NCBI GenBank assembly: GCA_910592205.1
Contig: CAJVPJ010001014.1
Coordinates: forward strand, 1-13,320
Length of the DNA: 13,320 nucleotides
From: Paraglomus occultum
Lineage: Eukaryota > Glomeromycota > Glomeromycetes > Paraglomerales > Paraglomeraceae
Reading direction: 5' to 3'
Below are positions 1 to 7,925 of this stretch, piece by piece (position 1 is the first letter of the stretch; every line of letters starts with the position of its first letter). The position numbers were made by a program, and so were the translations under genes. The notes below the pieces were generated by a model. It made no database searches, was not told the DNA's origin, and saw nothing but the letters and a program-made list of their open reading frames with translations.

Positions 1-137
1 TTCAGTTTTTTGATGTTATCATAAACAGTACTGAGCGCAATACCGGTTTGTGTATGGATTTGTTTGGCATTTCGAATACCATTATTCCACAATTGTAATA
101 TAGTCTGACGCAGTGTTTCTTCTTTTGAAAGAGGCAT
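1..137 (-). CDS. Tc1/mariner-type transposase, N-terminal fragment
   Basis: The first 45 codons of a transposase are present; the gene runs off the left edge. The protein starts MPLSKEET and continues through a helix-turn-helix: a first helix around LRQTILQLWNNG, then RNAKQIHTQTGI and a recognition helix STVYDNIKKL. This arrangement, with an 'AKxIHxxTGI.xSTVYxNIKKL' pattern, is typical of the DNA-binding domain that Tc1/mariner transposases use to bind their terminal repeats. The ATG lies about 185 bp inside the inferred transposon end, a normal distance for this superfamily. The catalytic DDE/DDD domain is outside the window, so it cannot be said whether the gene is intact. Confidence 0.7.
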   Translation of the reverse strand, partial: MPLSKEETLRQTILQLWNNGIRNAKQIHTQTGIALSTVYDNIKKL

Positions 138-323
138 TGTACACGAAGTTATCTTAAAATTTGCTGTAATAACGACACTGTTAAATACGTTAAATTTTAG
201 CTTGAAACGCAAGCTTTGTTTTGTATTTTACGCGTTATAAATTGCATGCGTACACAGCGCGCTAGGCGCGTTTATGTTACTATTACGTGTAAAAAATTCC
301 GAATAATTTTGTAACACACTGTA
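1..323 (-). mobile_element. Tc1/mariner-like DNA transposon, 5' part
   Basis: Read on the minus strand, the element begins next to a TA dinucleotide (322-323), followed by CAGTGTGTTACAAAATTATT and an AT-rich terminal stretch. A GC-rich patch (about 255-270) and a small inverted repeat (199-204 with 210-215) follow, and then the transposase start codon at 137. A TA target-site duplication and a CAGTG-type terminus fit the Tc1/mariner superfamily. Only the 5' end is inside the window, so the matching terminal repeat, the element length and its activity cannot be judged. The exact outer boundary could be shifted by 2 bp, because the sequence there reads TATA. Confidence 0.7.
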
Positions 324-807
324 TATCCAATTAAGTTCCTGGCAAATGTGTAATATTACTGAATTGCGTTTACAACATCATGTATCGATGGCTGCAAGAG
401 AAATCCCTTGTCGACATGCTGCACGCGCTGGATAGCTGATTTGTTTCCGGGTTTACGTTATTATTATGTCGTTTATTGAGTTGCATGAGAATCTAATTAT
501 TGCATACTTTGGGTATTGCATAATCGAAGTAATGAATTCAATTATAATAAACAGACATCATTGGAAACCGGGCGCAAACTTTTGTCATTGGCATTCGTTG
601 TGACATTGTTTAACGTGTTGTAAACTACAATGAATATGCCTCTTGTACGGTTTGGGAAGACTACGAATGGAGTGTAAAATCTTGACATAGCGATAGAACA
701 AGGTATTGACCAGACTAGCTTTCATACATTTGGTAATGGTTCCGATATGACACAAGCTCTAAACCAACATATGACAACAGTACTATTACTATTACTATAG
801 GAAAATG

Positions 808-975
808 TTAGGAGTACATTTCTGTAATATTGATATGAGATAAACTGCCATCTATCCATTCTTCATAATCGAGTGGTAAATACTGGCCAATTCTCATCGT
901 AGTTAGAAGCTCACGCATATTATATGTACTTGGTAACTTACCAATAAAAAATAGAGAAACAGTGATATTAGAATC
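808..975 (-). other. exon-like open stretch, unidentified
   Basis: This 55-codon minus-strand open frame ends in TAA at 808-810. An internal ATG at 918 would give a 36-residue peptide beginning MRELLTTMRIGQYLPLDYEE. The composition (acidic and aromatic residues, few low-complexity runs) looks more like coding sequence than the surrounding DNA. No family is recognised, no convincing splice partners were found, and the length is well within chance. It could be a remnant exon of a decayed gene. Confidence 0.12.
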
Positions 976-1205
976 TCATATGCTATTAAGATGCGTCAGT
1001 GACAATCTAAACAATGCTCATCGAACCCAATCTCTGATAATTAAAGGTGGATGCCAACCCCTTTTGCAACATTTTAGCTGTTGAACACTTAATTTTGTGA
1101 GCATTAATATCATATAATAGGAAGACTGGTGTATTGATGTCTGAAAGAATAATAAAATATAACCACACATCCATTTTAATTTAGACAAAGAGAGCACCAA
1201 TTGGC

Positions 1206-1225
1206 TTATTATTATTATTATTATA
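1206..1225. repeat. TTA trinucleotide microsatellite
   Basis: About six uninterrupted TTA units, ending in TATATTA. On the minus strand this produces an isoleucine run in an otherwise unsupported ORF, which is the main reason that ORF looks long. Confidence 0.85.
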
Positions 1226-1643
1226 TTAAAAGTGGGGGTTACTGCTTCATAAAATTTCTTGGCACCCCCAAAGTCCATGGAATTGACTGCATTGGTTTAC
1301 AAAGACTTTGTAATATGGAGAACTTGCATCACTCTCAATGTGAGCTAACTTGTTTGCCAATACCGCCAATCGATCATTGACTTTTTAAAAAACAAAAACT
1401 GTATTATGACTTATTCCCTTGAGATCTTGCAATGGAATGCAAGGGTCAATCGGAGAACAAAATACACATTATACGCATAACGATAAACATTACATAAAAT
1501 ACGACCTTCAAAGCCCAATAAGAATGAACACAAAAGGTATTATTCTGACGACCGACAGCAAGTGTGCATAACACCGGCCGAGTGCCAAGAATAACTTTGT
1601 CAAGTGATTACGTTAATCAAATGTGATACCAAATTATTTTCAC

Positions 1644-1802
1644 ATGCATAGTAATAGGTATTTTTGTCGTACTGAAATCATATTCCCCCGCAAATGTCGT
1701 CCATCCGGCCATGTGTTTTGGTCATTGCTCAAATATGAAGATGATTTTAGAAAATGTTTCAACAGTTTGGCCCCACACATTGTTGAGCGAAGTAATCTGT
1801 AG
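1644..1802 (+). other. exon-like small ORF, unidentified
   Basis: A 52-residue plus-strand ORF starts MHSNRYFCRTE, contains a stretch reading GHVFWSLLKYEDDFRKCFNS, and ends with two adjacent TAG codons (1800-1805). It has mixed hydrophobic, charged and aromatic composition and is open a few codons upstream of the ATG, back to a TAA. I do not recognise a family. It could be the last exon of a gene whose other exons have decayed, or a chance ORF. It is not counted as a gene. Confidence 0.15.
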
Positions 1803-2853
1803 TAGAAGTCGATCGAAAGATACACACTGATTATCGATTACACCGGGTGAGAACTTGTTCATCAATGATGAAACCAATAATAAAACCACGTAACGATCTG
1901 ATATATCATTGTTTTAGTGTGTGTTCAATGAGGTCGCTATGAACAAACCACACATTCGATCACAGCGAGTGTTACAAATAAACTCAACGAACAGTTACTA
2001 AATTGTTCCGTTGTACAGAAAAAATAAACACTCAAGACATTGTGTTTCCGAACGATCAATATCATCCATTATCCGAAAGCATGGAATAATCAAGATTTAT
2101 ACAACAAACAATATTAGGAAATTCAAACCCCAAAGCAGCTTAACATAAGTGTATGTTGAAATTGACGCAGGGGGGTTTCATACACTTGTACATGCATTGA
2201 TTTTAAATAGACCAATAATCAGGCTTTATTCAGAAATCTAAATAGGTTAACAAAAGTAGCCGAACTTCGAACAAGCCTTTTTCCAATGTCATTCATCTAG
2301 AGAAGTAATGCAAAAAGGAAAGAAAGCCTTCAAAGTAATTACGACAATACAACTTTGGTGGTAAACAACCGTAATTGCCAAGAATTTCTGTGTTGCGATC
2401 ATTTGGAAATATACAATATCCGGTGACTCAAATAACTGTTAATTCATTATGAGTTATTACCTAAACAAAGTTCGCAAAATTAATTGAATCCGGCACAGAT
2501 ATTACAATTTCTGCTGCACCCCCGTGTGACATGATTAGATTGAAACCGTTCCAATCGATCGAACAACGAGGAATGAAAACATTTGATCTCCGACATTCGG
2601 CCGTTACACAGTTACCAATGATAAACACTTAAAGTTACCAGGAATGGCCTCAAAGCTATTTGTATTAGTAATGACAAAAGTGGCTAGGGTTACCCAGCCC
2701 CGTTCTCCTTTTTCGTAACAAGAATTCTCGGCCTTCGGCAAATGGAAACAATTCATGGAATTTTTTTACCATACTATTTCTATATTTATTTTCATTCGTG
2801 ATATATCTGATATGGTACGCAGAAGCTACAGTGGTCTAAAAGACTAATTCCCG

Positions 2854-2859
2854 TTTATT
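2854..2859 (-). terminator. poly(A) signal of secreted gene A
   Basis: AATAAA on the minus strand, inside GTTAATAAACGGG, about 67 nt past the TAG stop of the 2926-3669 gene. Both position and orientation suit it as that gene's cleavage and polyadenylation signal. Confidence 0.5.
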
Positions 2860-2925
2860 AACCCAACCTCTTAATATAAGACAAAAATTACACAACCAAT
2901 TGGAATCTTACAAGGCTGAATCAAA

Positions 2926-3669
2926 CTAAGGGTACGACAAAAGCAGAGGAATGATTTCATTGTCATATTTGTCACAACTGCCAGCAACGCAGAACCCTGT
3001 CGCAACATTCTGTACTAGTGTCAGTAAAGACTTGGCTGCATTAGAATCGACTATGGGTACCAAATATGTATTGCAATCGCTGGCTGACGCTCCAGCGCCA
3101 GTGGCAGCATCATACGCCGCCTGACCGAATGCTTTAATGTATGGTCCACTCCCGGTGGCATTGTATGCAAGTTCAAAATTAATGGTACCAATAATTCGCG
3201 CCTTGACAATATCGAGATGATGACAGATCGAAGGTGGGTTGCCACAAATATAGTCCATAGCAACGCAGTCGCTAGGTTTCCAGGGAACGCCTTTTGGTGG
3301 TTGTGTTACACGTTTCGGATGATTGCAATCGCCCTTGAATTTAGGTTGTTGATTGAATATAGCATCGTATGCGAAGCTTTGTAAGCTTTCAAAGAATTTG
3401 GCTTTTATAGTATCGGCTGTTGTTCCAATGGCAGTAGTAATGGCCGTGGCAATACTGCCACCGAATTTAGTCGTATCGACGCCATTGAGAGCGTTACTGA
3501 CAACATCTGTTCTAAAGTTGTCAAATAATGGTTCGAGTTCCTGCCTGTACTTGTCCGAGAATGCCCCCGAGACACCCAGTGCGCAAGGTTCTTCGCATGC
3601 CTTGGTTGAAGATAGGAGGAGTGAGGCTCCGATGAAGATGATGCTAATGATGATGGTAGTCAACTTCAT
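2926..3669 (-). CDS. secreted cysteine-rich protein, paralog A (247 aa)
   Basis: An intronless gene for a 247-residue protein of unknown function. It has a clear signal peptide: MK start, hydrophobic core TIIISIIFIGASLLL at about 5-19, and likely cleavage after STKA (residue 24), just before the first cysteine. No later transmembrane segment or lysine-rich tail is seen, so the mature protein is probably secreted. Cysteines lie at 25, 29, 115, 135, 142, 149, 227 and 232, plus C199, which paralog B lacks. Conserved blocks shared with B are SDKY near 38-41 (GDKY in B), GDCNHPK at 113-119, KGVPW at 126-130 and CGNPP.ICH at 142-150, with a shared length of exactly 247. The ATG has A at -3 (CAAAAATG), and an AATAAA lies downstream. 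I do not recognise the family. The even number of shared cysteines suggests disulfide bonds in an extracellular setting (inference). A cell-wall or effector role is possible but untested. Confidence 0.88.
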   Translation of the reverse strand: MKLTTIIISIIFIGASLLLSSTKACEEPCALGVSGAFSDKYRQELEPLFDNFRTDVVSNALNGVDTTKFGGSIATAITTAIGTTADTIKAKFFESLQSFAYDAIFNQQPKFKGDCNHPKRVTQPPKGVPWKPSDCVAMDYICGNPPSICHHLDIVKARIIGTINFELAYNATGSGPYIKAFGQAAYDAATGAGASASDCNTYLVPIVDSNAAKSLLTLVQNVATGFCVAGSCDKYDNEIIPLLLSYP

Positions 3670-3697
3670 TTTTGTTGATCGACTTGGATCTGATGAA

Positions 3698-3739
3698 GTA
3701 TATACGATTTACGGATGTAATGAAAGGTAATATAAACTA
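3698..3739 (-). promoter_or_regulatory. possible core promoter of secreted gene A
   Basis: Two TATA-like stretches sit upstream of the ATG: GTATATAC (3698-3705, about 30 nt away) and TTTATATTA (about 3729-3737, about 60 nt away). Neither is a strong consensus match, and the nearer one would leave almost no leader, so the assignment is tentative. Confidence 0.25.
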
Positions 3740-4137
3740 GTGATACACTCGACTTGAGATGATGGAGGTTCCTGCCTACACTAGTTATATGTGTGAATTA
3801 AGGAATAGGGGGTAACGAGCTGCTCTTTAAAGAATGAGGGAAAGCAGACGTTAAAACCGGTATAGATGTAAAAGATGAGGGGAGGGGTACGGCGGGGGCG
3901 TTTGCAATGAGGCAATTGATGCCGATTGAGTGCCATTTATATCTTAATATTCTACTACGGCACAATTTCTCCAAGTATGACAAGTATATTTGTGAGACAT
4001 GTGTATACCCGACATTGTGGATCTATTTCGGATTTCACTATATTAATATGCGCCTAAATAGGCTTGTACACAAATTGAAGTTTTATTAATATTGTTATTA
4101 ATATTAAAGGAATTGACCAATCAAACTAAAGGATGAT

Positions 4138-4189
4138 TCATGATGACGACACCACTGTATATATTATGACGGCGCAGATGTCATCATGA
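4138..4189. repeat. perfect 10-bp inverted repeat
   Basis: TCATGATGAC (4138-4147) and GTCATCATGA (4180-4189) are exact reverse complements around a 32-bp spacer containing TATATATT. It lies about 470 bp upstream of the ATG of secreted gene A. It could be a protein-binding site or a small foldback remnant; nothing in the sequence decides. Confidence 0.6.
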
Positions 4190-5716
4190 CTATAATAAAC
4201 GCAGTCAACTCCCAATAACAGGGAATCATCCGACAGGACAGGTAAAAATTATTTGTTATCTGTAATCCATCTTTTCCCAACCAAAAATAATTGTATTACT
4301 ATTACTGGAACTCCTCGTGTGAGATTTGCTATGTATGGAGATCCGATTACCTGCTTTTATTCTAGACAATCGATCGAAGGATTCCTTGTATCCACAGGCG
4401 AACAATACAAATTCTCGTTTCATGTGTGCAACTAATTCGTTGTCGAAACAACTCACTGTTACAACTCTGTATGCACTTTTGACTTGCCATTATGAATGAA
4501 CCATTCTTCATACTGTTTATCATTAACTTCTATTAAAATGATGTGATATTCCCCATCAAAAAAACTGGTTCAGGACTTGATTAAAAATTCCATTTTACAC
4601 CAACAGAATTTCTGTCTCGAGAAATATTATATCTCCATATATTATGTAATACGATCATCACCTGAGAGCTAGGGGGAGAAAAAAATAGAAAAGGGGTTGG
4701 GGTGCAAAATCAAGGTAATAATACGTCACGAGTCCCACACATGTTGTACGGCTATTTCACATGAATAATCATGACCCAAAGCGTGCCAAACTTTACTCAT
4801 CGTTCCAAAACAAAACTCTACAGCGAATACTAAATTAGGTTTTCTCATATGAACAAGAGAATGAATGACCGTAAGTATAATTATCTACAATACAATTTCC
4901 TCACTTTCGCATGTACGATTAGAAATAATTACTAACAAGCATCCTTTCTCCGCGCACATGTATTTCTCGAGTAAGATTTTGGTATACATTGTCAATCTTT
5001 TATGTTAACAGTCAACGCAAAAGTCGTATTAGTATTGAGTAAGGTAATTCGGTGCATACGCTTCTTACAAGAGCAACACTACTCCGATTGACCCAATATC
5101 TAAAATCGTACGCATGTTAACGCCCAGACGACACACCTACATTCGATAACTGCAAATCCTTGCTTTCTAGTTGTGCATAACCCTATCCGATATTAAAAAA
5201 AAGTTATCAATATTAGTTTATCAAATAACGCACTGAACTTGGTATCAAAAAGCCAACGTTTTGTTCGGATGCTAAATTAAAATACCTCTTTTTAGATGAC
5301 ATTTTAAATGTTTAACAATATAAACAGGTTGCGATCATCATCTGACCGCATTTCTCGCCACTAATATAATATAACTAAATTTGTTTAGACTGCGTTAGCC
5401 TGATCGGAAACACACACCAATTAGAGTTATGAAAAGCAAGTAAATTCCGGAAATAGGCGTTTGGTTTAAAAATAATTTAATTCTTACTGAAATGGATAAT
5501 AAAACCCCCGTTGTAATTTATTACTGTATTAAATTTATTAAGTTTGTTTTACATTCGTAACAAACGCGGTTACAGGATAAATTTTACAATATATTTCTCG
5601 AGTCCATGGTTCAAGATCAAAGTTTTAACATCTTCGTAAGCCTTGAAAGTCAAATTCATGACGTAAACAATGCGCGAATTATTCACTCAATTCCCAGTAA
5701 TTACGTACACTATGCA

Positions 5717-5732
5717 CAGAAGCTTGCTTCTG
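5717..5732. repeat. 7-bp inverted repeat next to poly(A) signal
   Basis: CAGAAGC, TT, GCTTCTG form a perfect short palindrome immediately beyond the AATAAA of secreted gene B (minus-strand direction). The two-base loop makes an RNA hairpin poor unless the inner pairs open. Its position after the poly(A) signal suggests it may lie in the downstream processing region, which is inference only. Confidence 0.45.
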
Positions 5733-5737
5733 CATAC

Positions 5738-5743
5738 TTTATT
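5738..5743 (-). terminator. poly(A) signal of secreted gene B
   Basis: AATAAA on the minus strand within CTTAATAAAGTATGC, about 90 nt past the TAG stop of the 5833-6576 gene, similar to the placement found for paralog A. Confidence 0.5.
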
Positions 5744-5832
5744 AAGCGATTAATTATTACAGCTCAAACACATGCATGATGAATATGACCAGCACATAAT
5801 TCTATAAATGTACTATGAATACAGAAATGTCT

Positions 5833-6576
5833 CTAAGGGAATTGGAGAAGAAGATCGATAATAGGATCGTCGTATTGAGAACAGGTATCATGACAAAATT
5901 TTGATTCAATATCGTCCAAGAATCTGGACAAAGCGTTCTGAATGTTACTGTCAACGGTCGGCATCAAAAACTTTTTACGCTTTTTAAGAGACACGCCAAC
6001 AGCACGAGCGGTGTCCGATACTGTTTCGTCGAGTGCAGTAAAGTATGCTCCGGTGTTACTAGCCAATTTTGTAAGTTCGGCCTGGATATTGGTAAAGATA
6101 CGGTTCTTGATCTTCTGGATGTCATGACAGATAGCAGGCGGGTTACCACAAAGATATGTTTGCTTATCGCAATCACTTCGTGCCCACGGAACACCTTTCT
6201 TTGGCTGCTTAACGAGTTTTGGATGATTACAGTCACCCTTGTATCGAGGATTCTGTACGAATATAGACTTGAAAGCTAATTGTTGTAGACTGCCAACGAA
6301 CTCGGTTTCTAATTGATCAACTTTTGACTTGGCAACATCCGGAACAGCTTTTTGAAGTTTCGAACCTTCGCCAACGTCATCGAAATCAACGCCTTGAAGG
6401 ATTGTATTGGTGAGGTCAGTTTTGAATCTATCAAAAAATGGTTTAAGTTCGTCGCCGTATTTATCTCCGAATGCTTTCGATATTCCCTTCTGGCATTCTG
6501 CTTCGCATGCTTGGGTTGAAGAAAAGAGGAGAGACGAACCGATAAGGAGAGTGCTAATGATGGTGGTAAATCTCAT
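5833..6576 (-). CDS. secreted cysteine-rich protein, paralog B (247 aa)
   Basis: Intronless paralog of the gene at 2926-3669, same strand and same length. The signal peptide starts MRFTTII, has a hydrophobic core to about residue 17, and is probably cleaved after STQA (residue 23), just before C24. Cysteines at 24, 28, 116, 136, 143, 150, 228 and 232 match eight of the nine in paralog A. Shared blocks are GDKY at 37-40, GDCNHPK at 114-120, KGVPW at 127-131 and CGNPPAICH at 143-151, with a similar C-terminus (PIIDLLLQFP versus EIIPLLLSYP). It differs by a very basic patch, LKKRKKF (197-203), where A has a Gly/Ala/Ser-rich stretch with the extra cysteine. B is also richer in charged residues between 65 and 95. 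The ATG has A at -3 and a TATA-like element upstream. Function unknown; the tandem arrangement implies local duplication followed by substantial divergence. Confidence 0.88.
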   Translation of the reverse strand: MRFTTIISTLLIGSSLLFSSTQACEAECQKGISKAFGDKYGDELKPFFDRFKTDLTNTILQGVDFDDVGEGSKLQKAVPDVAKSKVDQLETEFVGSLQQLAFKSIFVQNPRYKGDCNHPKLVKQPKKGVPWARSDCDKQTYLCGNPPAICHDIQKIKNRIFTNIQAELTKLASNTGAYFTALDETVSDTARAVGVSLKKRKKFLMPTVDSNIQNALSRFLDDIESKFCHDTCSQYDDPIIDLLLQFP

Positions 6577-6610
6577 TGTGAGGTGTTTGAAATTCGGAGG
6601 AGGGAAGGGC

Positions 6611-6624
6611 TTAAATATATATAA
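6611..6624 (-). promoter_or_regulatory. TATA-like element of secreted gene B
   Basis: Minus-strand TATATATTTAAG lies about 35-47 nt upstream of the ATG at 6576, followed by a C/T-rich leader (CCCTTCCCTCCTCCG) and a CACAATG start context. Spacing and sequence are reasonable for a core promoter with a short leader. Confidence 0.45.
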
Positions 6625-6954
6625 TTTAGTTCGGAAAATTTCTTTCAGGTGACTAAATTATATTTAATGATAATAATCCTCTATATCGGATATTATTGGT
6701 AAGAAATGTTTCTAATGATTCCGTACGGTAGAAACAGCAACGGAAAATGGATCCATTTTATAAATGGCGAACGAAAACTGGAGTAAGAAATGTGTGACAA
6801 TCGAAATTGGGTGGAAAAAACCAAAAATGGGCAGCGAAATCTACAGTTGGATGCGCAGTCGGGGAACAAACTAATTTTGTCAAACCTATGCTTTATGAGG
6901 CTAAGCCGAAATTGTATTAATCTTATTTCCCAAGTTTATTTTAGGTATTTTCTT

Positions 6955-7521
6955 TATAATTTACGTCATAAAAGGTAACCGAAGACTTTCTTTTCACCTG
7001 GATTATTAATTGATGATTAAAACAACTCACCGCCAATAACAATATACTATAAAAAGTCACATACCACTGCACTGTAATGTTGTAAACAATCGCTCGATTG
7101 TTTATCGAAAATAATCAAGTTACCGATCATGCGTTTATATTATCTTTATCGGAGTCAAAAGGACTTTCAAGAATCCATTTCTCAAAAACCATATCTCGAT
7201 AATGCCAATTCTCTGCTTTATTATATTAGTCAAGACTGACAAACAACTCAATGTTGCTTATCTAATTTAAGAAAGTTAAAGAGAATAATCATCGGGATAC
7301 GTTAAAGCAAACAAGAATTCCTTTATTTTGCTATTAATAAAGGTATACCGTAGGAATTGTAAGTCGAAATTTGTGCAAACACACATCTTAAACTTTGATA
7401 AGTGCAACCTTTGTCTTATCGAGTTTGCTTTATGCTGTTGGATGGTATGAATAGAATTCATTTGTGATACATAATTGTGTATCTCGGAGTATTCGATTTT
7501 AATTAGGACCTTGTATTCATA
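6955..7521 (-). repeat. dynamin 3' flank, copy 1 of a duplication
   Basis: Aligns by eye, collinear and in the same orientation, with 12600-13162. Matching blocks include ATAAAAGGTAA (6968-6978 / 12612-12622), ATTAAAACAACTCACC (7016-7031 / 12696-12711), a block around AATAATCAAGTTACCGAT (7109-7137 / 12768-12796), CAATTCTCTGCTTTAT (7206-7235 / 12858-12887) and a block around TTTGTGCAAACACA (7361-7390 / 12976-13005). The alignment fades to the left of about 6955. It is the downstream flank of the dynamin gene copied with that gene. Confidence 0.85.
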
Positions 7522-7824
7522 GTAGATCGCAAGTGAATACTATATATGGGTTAAAAAACCCAGGAAAGAATAATCGAAATCATACCCAATGTATTGGTGT
7601 CTATTTTTGGCATTATGAATAAATTTTCGGATTTTAAAAATTGCATCGTTGTTAGAGTGAGATTACCCTATCAAGACACACAGTTCCTGTTAAAGTAAAT
7701 ATAAATTTGTTCGTAAACATTGCAAATAGTTATTCATTATGTGTGATTATACCCTGCTGTTACTTGTCCTATATGAATGCAAAAATTCGGTATATGGTAT
7801 TCGATTGTTGGTTATTGCATAGTT

Positions 7825-7830
7825 TTTATT
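7825..7830 (-). terminator. poly(A) signal of dynamin gene 1
   Basis: AATAAA within ATCAATAAAAACT on the minus strand, about 96 nt past the TAA stop. It lies inside the roughly 380-bp segment that the second dynamin copy lacks. Confidence 0.5.
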
Positions 7831-7925
7831 GATAAGTTTATAATTGACATAATGAATAAATATGTGCAGAATAATATTAATGCAATATATAGACTACTTG
7901 TAACAATAAGTTCTACTTGTAACGT

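Larger units (their letters stand above)
324..2925. other. intergenic spacer, 2.6 kb
   Basis: This AT-rich spacer lies between the transposon end and the 3' end of the first secreted-protein gene. I see no confident gene, tRNA or rRNA in it. It contains a TTA microsatellite (1206-1225), a short TAC/TAT-rich run (about 779-797), and two short open stretches with protein-like composition (808-975 minus and 1644-1802 plus), listed separately. The left end may contain decayed transposon DNA, but I recognise no element. Confidence 0.5.
3670..5832. other. intergenic spacer between the secreted paralogs
   Basis: AT-rich DNA upstream of paralog A and downstream of paralog B. It holds an inverted repeat (4138-4147 with 4180-4189), a small duplicated ATTAATAT motif near 4083-4105, and short low-support ORFs on both strands (for example 4726-4848 minus). 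I found no spliced gene with recognisable domains and no third copy of the secreted family. Confidence 0.5.
6577..7925. other. spacer between secreted gene B and the dynamin gene
   Basis: Contains the promoter side of secreted gene B (left) and the 3' flank of the dynamin gene (right). The part from about 6955 to 7521 is homologous to 12600-13162. The stretch 7521-7902 has no counterpart in that second copy. No gene is supported; ORFs here are short and not preserved between the two copies. Confidence 0.6.

Noticed and set aside
1018-1278. 86-codon minus-strand ORF starting MDFGGAKKF
   Set aside because: Its length depends on an isoleucine run from the TTA microsatellite. The remainder shows no domain and no splice or promoter context.
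3353-3730. 125-codon plus-strand ORF over the 5' half of secreted gene A
   Set aside because: It is antisense to a gene with a signal peptide and a conserved paralog; the paralog's antisense frame is not similarly preserved. It is a shadow.
4253-4456. Overlapping 60- and 66-codon ORFs on both strands
   Set aside because: They overlap each other, match no motif, and have no promoter or splice context. Chance open frames.
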